Source: Fusarium oxysporum f. sp. lycopersici 4287 (taxonomy: Eukaryota; Ascomycota; Sordariomycetes; Hypocreales; Nectriaceae). Taken from it: 64,000 bases of DNA. The notes beneath the pieces are model-generated. The model was not told the origin of the DNA. It made no database searches and saw nothing but the letters and a program-made list of their open reading frames with translations. The DNA lies in the NCBI RefSeq assembly GCF_000149955.1, contig NC_030996.1, positions 947,467 through 1,011,466 on the forward strand. The letters are read 5' to 3'. Shown here piece after piece: positions 23,875 to 35,748 of this stretch; within the stretch, counting starts at the first letter, position 1, and each line of letters starts with the position of its first letter. The position numbers and the translations under genes are program-made.

Positions 23875-24108
23875 ATGTGTATCAAGGTTATCCCATATGG
23901 CAAATGCACCAAGCCCGACTGCACCACGCGAGTTAAGTGGGAGAAAAGGGCGGAGCTCACTCCGTGCCAGTTGAGCCAGGAAGGGAAGCAATGCCAGACA
24001 ACCGAGCGGTCTAAAGACATAGATCTTGTTTGCGAGGACTGCCAACTGGAGGAGGTGGGTGGAGGCTATGAGTACGGGCCGACGCCTCTCCCCAACCCTT
24101 CGAAGTAA
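23875..24108 (+). CDS. Small cysteine-containing hypothetical protein
   Basis: Single exon, 77 aa. It contains seven cysteines, several in pairs or spaced motifs (GKCTKPDC, ...TPC, KQC, VCEDC), and ends GPTPLPNPSK. The Cys pairs suggest a small metal- or disulfide-stabilised fold. There is no signal peptide, so it is probably intracellular. Many small fungal proteins of this style exist without a known role. The preceding 150 bases look like a transcribed leader, with an A/C-rich composition and an upstream TATA-like site. Function unknown. Confidence 0.6.
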   Translation: MCIKVIPYGKCTKPDCTTRVKWEKRAELTPCQLSQEGKQCQTTERSKDIDLVCEDCQLEEVGGGYEYGPTPLPNPSK

Positions 24109-24414
24109 TGACCTATCTTGGTCCGGAGAGGATATTGAACGGCGGAAGGAGGTACTAGCGCAAGACTTACCTAGACCGGAGAGCCTATAGAAGGGTAATA
24201 AAGCCCAGGTATCTGGAATCACCTTTCTACAACCTCACTGCTTCAATCCAGGGGAAACCGTGCTGCTGTGCCCAACTATGTGAAAATGAGTTTGACTGTC
24301 GTGTGAGTTGTGATATATTCCAGAAGTCTGCTTGTACATTAAAATAACCATTAACTGCTAGCTCTCTAAGTAAAGTTCATGATATCACTGCCATCGAGAA
24401 GTATTGTCAGTCGA

Positions 24415-26137
24415 TCATGGCTTGACAAAGCGATACTTGATGTATGGAATCCAACCCTTGGGCATATCAACCTTCTGGGTAGTGAAAGTACAGGGGCTGA
24501 AGACAGGCCAAGTGTGATCCTTTGAGAATCCAGCCTCTGTGAATGTCTTGGTTACTTCCTTTCTGCAAGGATACTTGAACTCAAGGTTGTACCAGCGATC
24601 ATATGGAGCAGCTCCCCACTCGACCACCATCTTGTTACCTCGGAGAGGAAACTTGAGGAAATCATTGTCGAAAGCATCGATCGCATTAATGAGAGTAGTG
24701 AGGGAACCTTGGAGTTCTTTCTTGAGGTGACCCTGGATCTGGATGAAGCCATCACGAACCTTGCGTGAAGCCGCAGTCTTGGAGAGCTCCGCGTTGTTCT
24801 TCCAGTTCTGAGTAAGCTGAGCGTTGATCTTCTTCAATGCATCGCGAGATCTTGACTCATGCTTGGTAAGGAGAATGAGGGGAGTAAGGTTCCTCTTGAT
24901 GTCGTTGGCATACATGCTGATTTCAGATGTGACAGTACCGTAGCCATGCATGATGCCGCGAAGCGTGTCGAACCTTCCATCATCCAAAAGATCAGCAAGG
25001 TTGTTAGGGATAAGATACTGTGCATCAAGGTTGTAGGCGGCCTGAATGTTGCCCAGGAAGTTGTAATAGATGAACTTGCGCTTCTCGTCGGCAGAGCTAG
25101 CAGCGGCGATGATGTTGTTGAGATCCTTGACGGCTTTGAGAGCGGCAGACACTGTGATAGTTAGCTATGAAAGCTCATGCAGACGGGAATAGTGACCGAC
25201 CATTGTTGAGGTATGTAGAAGCTGTCTTGCCAGAGCAGGCGTTCTTCTGACAAATACTCTTCTTGATCGAGTCGACCTTGGTTGAAACAGTCCTGACGCG
25301 GGTTTGGACAGTGGTTGCTGCATTCTTGATCGCCATAATTCGGTTCTTGTAGGGTGTAGCGAAGGTCTTTTCCCAGTCGGCGAGCATCTTTGACATCTGG
25401 CCGTTCTTGATCTCGGTGCCCTTGGGAATCCACTCAAGAAACCATTCCATAACTGAATCGAGCTTCTCTCCGCCGCATCCATCTGCACCGCATTTGCTGA
25501 GGCGCTCGACAAGATCGAAGTAGCTCTTTGTGTTGATCTGTAGCCTGGTCAGTTAACCGTTCAAGTTGAGGCGAGGGATGGGTGATAACATACCTCTGCT
25601 GCTTTCTGTACTACCCATCCGTCCTTATTGGCAAGTTGGTTGGAAAGAACGGTGCTCTTGGTGTTCCCGTACTTGAAGCCTCGGTTGGCGAATTCCTATT
25701 TCCAGCTTTAGCATCAGACGAGACGATGATGAAGGAAGACAAACCTCTTCAGCGCTGTTCGCAGTAGCCAGCGCAATCCACTTGGCTCCCTTGAGCTTAC
25801 CGTCTACCCATACAGCGCGCTCCGTCTTGACTTCTTTGATAGCTCGGGGCGCCTCTCTGCAGTATGCTGTGTAGCCGCTGACGAAGTCATCGTTGCCCAT
25901 GGCATCTCCGATAAGGTCGCAGATGTTGCGGTTGTTGGTCAGGATTTGGACGCCACAGGGGCTGGTGTCGAAGCATGTTGTGATGGGCTCTGAGCCGTAT
26001 GGGATCTTGAAATATTCCTCGCAGCCGTAGGTCCCTTCAGTGGACTTGCAGATAGCGTCGAGATTTTGACCAGGTCCAGCAAGGACCCTGGGAAAAAGTG
26101 CCGAGGCAAGAAACGGGAGGGATTGATAGCGACTCAT
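24415..26137 (-). CDS. Large secreted protein of unknown function
   Basis: About 520 aa from four exons; introns near 25150-25198, 25549-25590 and 25697-25743 all join in frame. A signal peptide is visible (MSRYQSLPFLASALFPRVLA, then GPGQN). The first part carries a Cys-rich segment (CKSTEGTYGCEEYF, TTCFDTSPCGVQILT, NICDLIG). Another Cys cluster follows at the second exon junction (LSKCGADGCGG). The rest is mainly helical and Lys-rich, ending YIKYRFVKP without a GPI or membrane segment. I recognise no domain. It could be a secreted toxin-like, adhesion or effector protein, but nothing in the sequence decides this. Neighbours on both sides are unrelated. Confidence 0.75.
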
Positions 26138-27603
26138 TATTGATTGTAATTAAGAAAGTCGTTTTGATCTCAGAAACACAGACGAACGGTGATCGGAATT
26201 TTGGTGGGAAATAAACAGTTAAAATTGACGACCCCTGGCTCAGTAGCGCATGATGCATTTTCAGCTCCAAACACCAACTTTGATTAGTGACATTCAGCCC
26301 TGGCGGTCTAACGCGCCGCCACAACTACTAATTCATTCCACCTTACGGAATTAGACACTTGTGATCAATGTGACAGGGTTGTTGATTTGTTGACAGTTTC
26401 TGGCTTAAGCGAAGCTACTTTTTAACCTTATTTATCAACGCCACGAGACCGGTCCAGACTGGCGGTTTTAACGCTATCGCTCTGGTGTCTCGGTTGTTCA
26501 GTATCCCTTACGTGCAAGGCTAGCCCAACACAGACATGAACGGTTTTTGGTTGAGGGATTCTGCCTTGTCAGATCAGGGATATTCCTGTTTTTGTGTCGG
26601 GATGGTGTCTACACACTGGAAAGCAGACCGTCTAGACTAGCTGAACTCATGTTGGGTGCGAGAATGGTTGGCTCTTTGGTCTAGAAAGAGCTTTCTGCAA
26701 GGATGAGAAAATGATAAAAAAGACTCAGGTCTGAGGTATGGATACACTAAGTCTGGGGAGGGTATCTCAAGGGCCACAATAGAATCGGATAATCTGCATG
26801 ATGACTTGATCCTCAGCCCTATGGACTAGATTGGCGCACTGACTTTGCCCAAGAGCGTGACCCTACGGTCGAGGCACACTCTCGGCAATTTCAGCATCCG
26901 TTTGATATGGCTTAAAAACTTGTGTGTCTTAGAGGTAGGCCTTGTAATACTTCTAGGCAGACAATCCTTCAGTGGGGTGCATCGACGGGCCCTGACCTGA
27001 GTTAAAGGCTTTTTACTAGAGTCCGGCACTGCCTTAGTATCTCGAATAGCTGGGTTTTATTCTACAATCCTTCCCTGATATAGTAAAGAGGAGGACTAGT
27101 GATATTAGTGCTGCGTTTATGAAAACCTAGGGGCAATCTAGTATCATTATCTGGTAATTTACTAAAAGCCTTCTTTATCTCTCTTGAATGAGGAGAGAAA
27201 AGCTATATTTTAGGTTGCCCTTTCTTTTAGTATTATATCTAGATTTTACTCAATGTATTATTTACAGCTACGACCTATGGCCGCGAGCTTTTAATTGCTA
27301 GACTGAAGTTGGTGTTCATGTAAGGTGCCATTATAACCCAGTTTTCAAGGGGTAGGCAGCTGCAAACAGATGGAAAGAGCAAACAAACTAGGGGATGCAT
27401 TGTAGTCTCACCGCAAACTTGATAATTCTAAGAAAACAACTCACAGACAAATACGACTTTGACCCACTCACCCGCCCGGCGTGCGTCTTTGTTTAACTGA
27501 CATCTTCGTAATGCAGACTTTGCATCACCTGAGCCCCAAGACTCAACAAAATCACCTTAAATCCGTCGCCATCACCACTACCAAAACCACCAGCAAGATA
27601 GAC
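26138..27603. other. Intergenic with a TA-rich island
   Basis: No gene seen. Bases about 27000-27260 are TA-rich with many ctag and tata words and no open frame, as in an old repeat-induced point mutation remnant. The first 200 bases are the promoter of the secreted-protein gene on the minus strand. Confidence 0.45.
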
Positions 27604-29760
27604 ATGGAGGACGGGTCGGAAGACGGTCATGTAGCTCTCATAAAAGTGTTGGAAGCTGCCATGAGCAAAGAAGCAGTAAGAAAAGGCTAGCTTGTAACTG
27701 ACCATCTGGATCCTGAAGCCCTCGTCGAGGCACTCCGAAAGGAAGGTACTAAACGCAACGGCACAGCAGAGAAGGCTAGCTTCTCCGTCACTCAGATCCC
27801 AGATCTCTACGTGCCATGCGTGATCCCCAAGGAGGACCTTGAACCAATGCCTATCTCTGACATGAGACTCAAGACTCATCACCGCGGCAAGAAGGTCTTG
27901 CTTCGGGTCAAGACCGCACCCGCTCGGGTCACGGCCGTCGTGACCATCGTGGAAGATGAAGAAGGGACAGCAGTTCTATTAGCGCTTTATCAACAGCTCC
28001 AGGAAGACTTGTTGACTGCCAGACATCCTGCTCAAGACTCCGTAGCAATCCTCAAAGATCCCTTCTTTGAGCAAACGGCTGAAGGAACTCACTCCCTACA
28101 AGTCGTCCACCCAAGCGACATCATCTGGCTAGAAGACCACGACGAGAGAATCCCCGAGCAGTGGAGAGTCCACAGAAAGATCAAGAGTAGCGCAGAATAT
28201 CGTGCCGAGGGAGAAGGGCTCGCGAGCAAAGAGCACTGGTTGCCCGCACTACACTCGTCCGTTTCTCCATGATCTTCATTCACGCAACCTTACTTCTGAC
28301 ACGATCAAGATAAACCTTGACTCTTAACACAGCAGAGTCACCAGATGAGAAGCAGCAAGCACTTCTCGGCCATTCCGACATTTATCTCAAACTCGATCGC
28401 CCTCGTCAGGCGTTGCTAGACGCTATCGAAGGAGATGGCCTTACAACTTCGACCGAGGAGTCCTGGCTTCTTCAAGCTCGCGCGATCTACCACCTTGGGG
28501 AAGTTTGAAGAGTGCCACCAGAAGCTTCGGGCTCTTAAAAAAGCGTTTCCCAAGAGCGTGCCTGCTTGGAGCCTGCAACTACACATCGGTAAAAGTCTCA
28601 AGGAGCAGAATGATGGCGCGTATGCTGTTGCCAACATGCTCATTGATGCTCAAGAGGCACCTCCATTGATCGACTGCGCCACCTTCTCCTCTCTTGTTGA
28701 GATCCGCGTCGCCCCTGGCCGAGTTATGGGGCTCTTCCTTACCAAAGACGTATCTGCTGGAGACTTGATACTCTGCGGAAAGGCGTTCTCGTACTATTTC
28801 ATGGATGATGAAAAGAGTCATGAGACCTATCCAATCTTGTTGAACATGTCCAGTAAGGAACTGACATCTGGTGGCTCTGTTCACCTGTGGCCACAAGTTA
28901 CCCAAAAGCTGTTTCACAACCCGGAATATATCTATACGATCCAAGAACTATTCCACGGGGACCACAAGAAGCTTCAGATCATTGAATGGGACGGAAGTAC
29001 TGTTGTTGACTCGTAAGTTCATCTCCATCGCGACATATCATTGGAATACCTGCTAACGTGGTCGTAGCTTCATGGTAGAAAGAACCATTCACTACAACGA
29101 AGTAAACGCCCCGAGAACTAAAAGTAATGACCTCGAAACCAGGGTATTTCGCAAGACAGGAGACTCTCTAGAGATCGACAACAACAACACTAAGTTCCTG
29201 ACTTCAGGGGTCTGGCTCCTCGCTTCCTGAATCAACCACAGTTGTGTCAGCAACTGTCGGCGTTCTTTTATCGGCGACATGCAAGAGTAGAAGCAAGGAA
29301 GATAAAGCAGCCCTGGAAAAGCGGCGCAAGTTCTGCCACGAGGCTTCCGATCTTCTAAAGACTGAAGTGCTTCAATTCAACTTTGCCAAAGCCAGAACAG
29401 TCCTGAAACAACTAGAGAAAACTTACAACGGAAAGTCCGCCAACAAAGTCAGACTGGAGCTTTCGGAACTTTGTTTTGGGATGAGCGATCGGTACACGGA
29501 TTCGGGAATGCACGCTGATTTTGTCAGGATGATCGTGAAGTCTCTTGAGTCACTGGGCTTCGTCATTGTCGCGTATGTCCCTGGCCAACTATGTCATTTA
29601 TCTGTTTCTCAATCTGTCTGAACTGTACTGGAAAGTACCTCGGCAGCTCTCCATGCATGTTTTCAACTACGCCAAGCCCTCGTACAAAATTCTTGTTGGT
29701 GAAGTAGTCTCGATGCCACAGTTGCTCTCGGACACCGTTGAGCACTTCAGGTCTATGTAA
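27604..29760 (+). pseudogene. Decayed TPR/SET-domain (SMYD-like) protein gene
   Basis: Remnant of a fungal TPR plus SET protein. Pieces appear in order: an N-terminal part ending at TAG 27688-27690 but continuing in the same frame with HLDPEALVEALRKEG; a middle region (IIWLEDHDERIPEQWRVH); a TPR part broken by shifts near 28240 and 28500; the SET entry (SSLVEIRVAPGRVMGLFLTK); then the SET core INHSCVSNCRRSFIGD directly after TGA 29228-29230. After GDM about 75 residues of the usual SET/post-SET region are missing and the frame changes to KSRSKEDKAALEKRRK. At least five lesions make a working methyltransferase impossible. The frame could extend upstream to ATG 27514. Confidence 0.75.
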
Positions 29761-30042
29761 AAGGAATGAATTTTGGATTCACACTGGACTAAATGTTCAG
29801 ATTTGAAAACATCCTATAGGCACGCCAATACATTAGAGTTGGCAAACCAGAGGAACAGACAACCATTGCTTCGAAGTGGGAGAGACGGATGTGGGAAAGG
29901 GGATTAATGTAAATTGGTTCCGTTTTTGCCACAGAATAAAATAAAAACTAAGATCCCTCCCCAAATATGTACTATCAACACACAAAGCACCGTATATATC
30001 CCCAGCTATAATCCTTGACTGCTCTCAGAGGCTTCCAGACTC
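29761..30042. other. Intergenic 3' flanks
   Basis: Convergent 3' regions of the SET relic and the small secreted gene. Nothing else seen. Confidence 0.4.
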
Positions 30043-30429
30043 TTAGGCACTACCAACGTTGACATAGCACAAGACCCATCCAAATTGAACGGGGTTGAAT
30101 AGACTGATATGAGCACGCGTCTGCTTCGTAAAAGCAGCGCTCCCAGGCTGGGTGCCAAGGCTGTCCTTGTACATCTGACAGGTCACCTTGTCGGGGTCGA
30201 TCTTTTCGTCGTCGGGGAGAAGGAACTGAACGCCGCGGAGCTCAAGATCGGTGATTTGGTAGTCAATGTGCGTGAGCTTGCCGAAAGGAACGTCGACGAA
30301 CTTGTGAGTGTTCTTGTCTCGGTTGAAGGCGTAGACGCTGGCTGTTGCGAAGGTTTCAGTCTTGGGGGCAGCTGTTGCGGTAGATGCGAGGGTCGCGACC
30401 GCGGTGATGAGGATGGTGGCGAAGTGCAT
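30043..30429 (-). CDS. Small secreted protein
   Basis: Single exon, 128 aa. A clear signal peptide (residues 1-20, MHFATILITAVATLASTATA, cleavage before APKTET) is followed by a mature domain of about 107 aa with just two cysteines (VTCQMYKD and VLCYVNV), which could form one disulfide. Repeated beta-like strands are suggested (SVYAFNRDKN, ISLFNPVQFGWVLCYVN). A TATATAAG box lies about 130 bases upstream on the minus strand (30554-30561), and a CA-rich leader precedes the ATG. Size and secretion make it a candidate effector or cell-wall-associated protein, but no family is recognised. Confidence 0.75.
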   Translation of the reverse strand: MHFATILITAVATLASTATAAPKTETFATASVYAFNRDKNTHKFVDVPFGKLTHIDYQITDLELRGVQFLLPDDEKIDPDKVTCQMYKDSLGTQPGSAAFTKQTRAHISLFNPVQFGWVLCYVNVGSA

Positions 30430-31789
30430 GGTAGCGAGGAACTTGGTTATTTGAGATTGGAAGTTGATAGGAGATTGAGATACTGTATTGAAGTAGTGTA
30501 AAAGAGAGTGTTGGCTGAGTTGGATTGCAATTGAATATTGGGCATGGCGAGTTTCTTATATACACTTGGGTAACTCTGAGCGTCATCAGCCATCGTGTCC
30601 TCTTCACTATTTTTAGGTAGGTAAGCTTCCTACAGTTTAATACGGACCAAACCTTTCGTGTTGATTCTGCGGACCATTTGACACGGCGTAGGCAGTGTTT
30701 AAAGCTGCAACGAAGAATAGTCAGCACTTGTTTCCAATACAGTACCTCGAATCACTTTCCCGTATTCGATGTTATGTCTCCCTGGTCACAATCCACAATT
30801 TTGAGGCTGAGTGACTTCATGAACGTCGATCCTCTTCGCCAATGGTGTAATCAAAATGTCCTTGCGCCAATGGCTATGCGGCAGTCAGCAATGGTACCTC
30901 GTGTCCTGGTCGATCATATGTCAGATTTGAGCCGCTCGTCAGCCTAACCCATCCAAGCCATGTAGCTCACTGCTTACTGGAGAAATTGCCGAGAGTGCTT
31001 GGAGGAAATGAGATGGTGATGCACTTTCTGTATACGAGGTTAAGAGCATATTGATGTTATGGACAGACGTTGCCGGAAGAATAACACCACGCATCACCTA
31101 GCAGATGATCTGCCGCAGCTGTGGTGACCAATAAACCCAGGCACCTGCAACTACTCGATCAGCACACCAGAGTCAAATGAAAGGTTGGAATCGATACATC
31201 GTCTGCGGTAACGTTGCTTATTTTCTTCACGACCTAATCATCTGTGTCACCCTTGCTGGCCTGCTCTTACTTTCACTATGCTCTCCACAGATTGCTACCG
31301 AGTCGCCCAAAGCAGAGAATAACATAAGAAAGAATCTCCGTTTCCGTCAGCTCTCCCAATTTTGAAAGCAAGGTGCTTGGTGAAAGAAGAGAGAAGTCAA
31401 TGCTTGACCCCGCTTCCACGTCTTTAAGATAAGTGACCGAAAAGAACCCAAGGAAGAATAGACAAAGATTTACTCAAACCAAATTCCTGAATTTGTATTG
31501 GATGAGTCGAGTGAAATTTGATCATGTTTACTCCATGCCTGGAAGTTATCAAGATAACAGTGAACTAACTGCGGGGGCCAATCGGCCATCTCTTAGAGAT
31601 TCCTGTTTGGTACAAGCGTTGTCAAGACAATCCGATGGCCTCTTTGATTGGACGAGCTCCCGCAGTACACATCAAGACGCTCCACTTCTTGTGACTTTGG
31701 CTGGACAAGATGGACGAAGGAATGGCTATATAGATATGACATTCCCCCTCCTAAAGACTTCATATCTTTGTTCCTCGTCACAAGCGAAA
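30430..31789. other. Intergenic, divergent promoters
   Basis: 1.36 kb between divergently read genes. A TATATAG box at about 31727-31733 lies some 60 bases before the P450 start. No gene seen. Confidence 0.45.
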
Positions 31790-33489
31790 ATGGCGACCCT
31801 CTCTCTTGCCCACCTCGCTGGAGCAGCCGTGCTCATTTTCATCGGCGTTCTAATTGTCCGTCTGCGTTCACCTTTAGCTTCCCTCCCAGGACCTCGCCTA
31901 GGTCTTCTAACACCATGGCAACTGAGATACCATGAGCTTCGTGGCAAAAGAACGCAATATGTCCATCGAATGCACCAGAAGTACGGTAATGCAGTCCGTG
32001 TAGCCCCAAATGAGGTTGTTTTCTCGTCACTCGACGCGATGAAGGAGATATATCTGTCCAAAGGCAGTGGCTTTGACAAGACAAGTTTCTACAACCTCTT
32101 CTCTCAGTTTGGGCTCAGGTCAGTTGATCCTTAATGTCACTATGGCACACCGAACTAACACAGAAAAGGACAATGTTCTCAACTTTGCAAAAAGGCCCAG
32201 TAAGTCTCAAACTCCTTCCGCAGCCATGAAAGCGCTAAACATCCCGTGCAGCACAGCCAGAGACGACGAGTAATCGCCGACCGTTACGCAAACACCAACG
32301 TCAACCGCGAAGCCTCTCTACACGGTATACAAGAGAGATCACAAAACTTCATCGCTCGTTGCAAAGATGCTCCAAAGCAGGAGCTTGACGTTTACGTATG
32401 GGAGTCTGATCCTTTCTGCGCTTCCTGGCTAACATCAAGAAGATGTTCCTCCACTGCTACGCGTTCGACTGCGTCACACATCATCTGTTCCATCCTCATG
32501 GCAGTGACTCGATTCTCCAGGCGTCAGATGAAGAAACACTCCATGAGGCGGTATTTGACAACAGCCTTGTTAGTAAGTATCATCGAAAACCTTAGAGGGT
32601 ACAGCGCTAACATAAATGACAACAGGGAGGCTCTTGAACTATTACCACCCAACTCTTGGCAGCGTTGCAGGCAAGCTGGGCTTATTCGGAAAGTCGCGCG
32701 GTATTCCTCGAGCTACAGAACTTGTGCTCAATGGTGTGAAAAAGGGCGGCGTCGCTGACTTTACACTGGTGAGTCGCATGCAGGAAGAGAAGTTCGGCAT
32801 GGGCACTTTTGACATCGCGTCTGAATGCATGGATCACATGCTTGCCGGGATTGAAACCACTGGGGATGCGCTGTGCTTCCTGATGTGGCAGATCTCTCAG
32901 CCAGGCTATACCTTCATCCAGGAGCGCCTACGAGATGAGTTTAGAGCCAACCCTGATGTTCCTTCCGATCAACTTGAGTACCTCGAAGCAGTCGTCAAAG
33001 AAGGTCTCAGAGTCTTTCCTTCGATCCCCATGAGTTTACCAAGGTGCGTTCCTGAAGGCGGCGCAACTGTTGATGGCCATTGGCTTCCTGGAGGTACTAT
33101 CGTGAGCTGTCAGCCATACTCGATGCACCGAATGGACGAAGGGGTTTTCCCCCGTCCAGATAGCTTTGAGCCACAGAGATGGCTAGAGGAGAAAGGCTCA
33201 GCTGAGCGAAACCGACTATTCTTTGTGTTCTCTAATGGAGGACGTGCATGCATCGGAAGACAGTGAGTATACGAGCTCCCAGTTGAGGATACTGGCTAAC
33301 TCATTGTGCAGTCTTGCTATAGTTGAGATGAAGACACTTTTGCGTGACATCTATTCGCGATATAGAACAGCCCCTGCGGATGGCATGTCTTTTGATATGA
33401 GCATGGATGACCAGATTTTTACATCTCGACCGAGAGACCAGAAGTGCAATTTGAAGTTTGTCGAATGGGTTGAGGTTGCAGGTTGTTGA
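31790..33489 (+). CDS. Cytochrome P450 monooxygenase
   Basis: Six exons (31790-32118, 32169-32199, 32252-32395, 32440-32572, 32626-33262, 33312-33489) give 483 aa in one phase. A membrane anchor (VLIFIGVLIVRL) is followed by LPGPRLGL. Conserved parts include RTMFSTLQKGPHSQRRR before the C-helix region, the I-helix AGIETTGD, ExxR as KEGLR, and the heme loop FVFSNGGRACIGRH. The second exon is only 31 nt; its frame is fixed by the RTMFSTL motif. Motifs are complete. It heads a run of oxidative genes with a Zn2Cys6 regulator immediately downstream on the same strand, which suggests a common pathway. Substrate unknown. Confidence 0.9.
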
Positions 33490-33893
33490 AGGCCAGAAAA
33501 ACTGCTGTCGAACTTTGACGCAATGCCTAAGGAGAAAGGTGGCATCTTAGGCACAGTAAAATACAAACTTTCTTCCGCCAATAGCAACGCTTAAGATTTA
33601 CCTTACCTCTTGACATATGATGCATGTGCCGATGTTACGTTGACATAAATTCGAGCATTGGCGAAGTGGGATGCTCTAGAGAACCTGCAAGTAGAAAACG
33701 ACATACAGCACAGTATCTTAATGAACCCCAGTAGTTCTCCCATGGGAGATGGAACAAGCAGCTAATTCAGACAGGGGGAACTAATCTCGTTCTGGCGTTA
33801 GTGTAACCCTGCGAGGACTTCCACCAAGCCCAGCTCGCTGGAGTCACTCGCCAAACTATCACCAACTCATCTCAATCGGCCGCGACCACAGCA
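33490..33893. other. Intergenic, promoter of the regulator gene
   Basis: No coding signal. Last 80 bases form a C/A-rich leader before the Zn2Cys6 gene. Confidence 0.4.
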
Positions 33894-35640
33894 ATGAGCG
33901 CTCTAGTTTCAGAAACTCTCAAATCGTTACCAAAGAAAGCCAGGTCCCGAGCAGGGTGCGTACGATGTCGCCGCCGACGGCAAAAGTGTGACGAGAGTAA
34001 GCCCTCCTGCGATAGATGCGTCGAGGCTGGGAGCATCTGCAAATATGAGGTTACGCTGAGTTGGGGCGGAAGAGCATTCGCAAAATCCGCTTTCGGAAAG
34101 TGTCTTCACGATATCAAAAGAACAGGTATGCTTAATAGACTGGAGACTCGGGTGAGCACTTACTTATGCTGGTTTAGACAACGCCTCGACAGGCAATGGC
34201 TTTGTCTACAGCACGACCCATGCCCAGTCGCCTAGGCGCAGGGCATCGCGGAGGACCACAGCGACGCGGTCAAATGCCAGCCATGAAACAAGGCTACAGC
34301 ACTCGACAAAAAGCCATGTAACGGAAAACACTCCGGATACACTAGATCGACGTGTCACCACCACCAACGCCTCCTTGATCATGAAAAGCGATTGCATTCT
34401 GGAGGTTTCATCAAGAGTTTACCCACAAGATAAGCCGACCGGTCCCCTTCACCCCTTACAGGCGGCCATTACGCGACCGCAACATCAGATATCCTTTCTT
34501 CCGCCCATGGCTAAATATCTCTTCCAATTCTACCTCTCCGAAACGATGAGACTTACCGTCCCAAGCAGCTATGCCAAAACAGAGATCTGCCGATTCCTCG
34601 TCCCGATGTCGCTCCAAGAGCCTAGCTTACTCTACGCCGTGATGGCGTTCGCCTCTGTTCATCTCGATGCCATCGGTATGCTGCCCGGAAATTCGCAGCG
34701 ACTTATCGACAGTCTCCATTGGGCCAGCATCAACCATCTTCGAAGATTGTTGGAAGATGCTGACACCACGTCACAAACTGTGGCGCTGGCTACCACGAGA
34801 ACACTATGCCAGGCTCAGATTTATGGTGGGACATCATTATGGCGCATTCATCTTGATGGTGCGCGTGCTATCCTCCAGACGTCTCAAGCAGGCAAACAAG
34901 TGAAGAGCAGGCCTCACATTCCTGTGAACACGGGGTTCCTGGATAGTTGGTTCCATAATGCGGAAGCACTAGCTTCCTTGAGCCCGGCCGGGCTGCTCGG
35001 CGGTCAGCTTCTTGTCCACGGCCATACCGATTCTGGAGCGTTTCTCGACATTTATGGTGGCGTCATGTCTGATCTTCCTACATTATTCAAAGAGGTCGGA
35101 GCCCTCTTGGGAAAGAAGCACGTACGCACCGCTGAGCTCGAACTTGAAACGGAGGATCTCGTTCATCAGATCCACGCAAGGCTTTCTCGTGACAAAGCCG
35201 AGAATATGATCATCGCATCAGATCTGCTCTCGTTTCTCTCAGCGAATGATATCCAAAACTACGCACTCAGCAACGCTGGGTTTCTCTATATGGCACTCTT
35301 ACACCTATACTGTAGCATGGGGTCTTTGTCCCCTTTCGCTACCGAAGTCCGCTTCTGCGTTACTCAAATCATTCAGTGTGCTCATAAAATGTCTCGTGAG
35401 TCTGGACTCTCTCCGAGAGTACTGTTAGTCTCACCCTTGTTCACCGCCGGGCTTTATGCTATTGGGTCTGCGCGAGATGAGATCAGGCTCGAGCTGGTAG
35501 ACATTGGAAGATGGATGAAGACTCCTCATCTGTTCAAGACACTAGAGCTATTGGAAAGAGTTTGGCTTCAACACCCCGATGACTCGACGCGCACTTGGGA
35601 GACGATTGAAGATATGAGGGTCGACTTTCTTCCTTACTAG
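33894..35640 (+). CDS. Zn2Cys6 transcription factor with Fungal_trans_2 domain
   Basis: Two exons (33894-34125, 34178-35640) encode 564 aa. The zinc cluster is near residues 22-50: CVRCRRRRQKC, PSCDRC, SIC, all six cysteines present. A Ser/Thr/Arg-rich linker follows, then the long regulatory region with MAKYLFQFYLSETMRL and FASVHLDAIG, typical of the Fungal_trans_2 (PF11951) type. The protein ends DMRVDFLPY. It sits between a P450 gene and an MFS transporter, with 108 bp to the latter's stop, the position usual for a pathway-specific regulator. Its targets are inferred to be the flanking oxidative genes. A CGG-N7-CCG inverted repeat at 37923-37935 is one possible site. Confidence 0.9.
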
Positions 35641-35748
35641 CTCGAAACTGCTTGAGGAAAGCCTTAAAGCTTCTTCGCCCGTTAAGGAGATAATAGAGGC
35701 ATACCAGCTACTGTGACGAATACAGACTAGCCCACCACATGGTTGCTA

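Noticed and set aside
31433..31789. Upstream extension of the second P450 frame
   Set aside because: The added 119 residues precede the membrane anchor, lack similarity, and a TATA-like box lies inside them.
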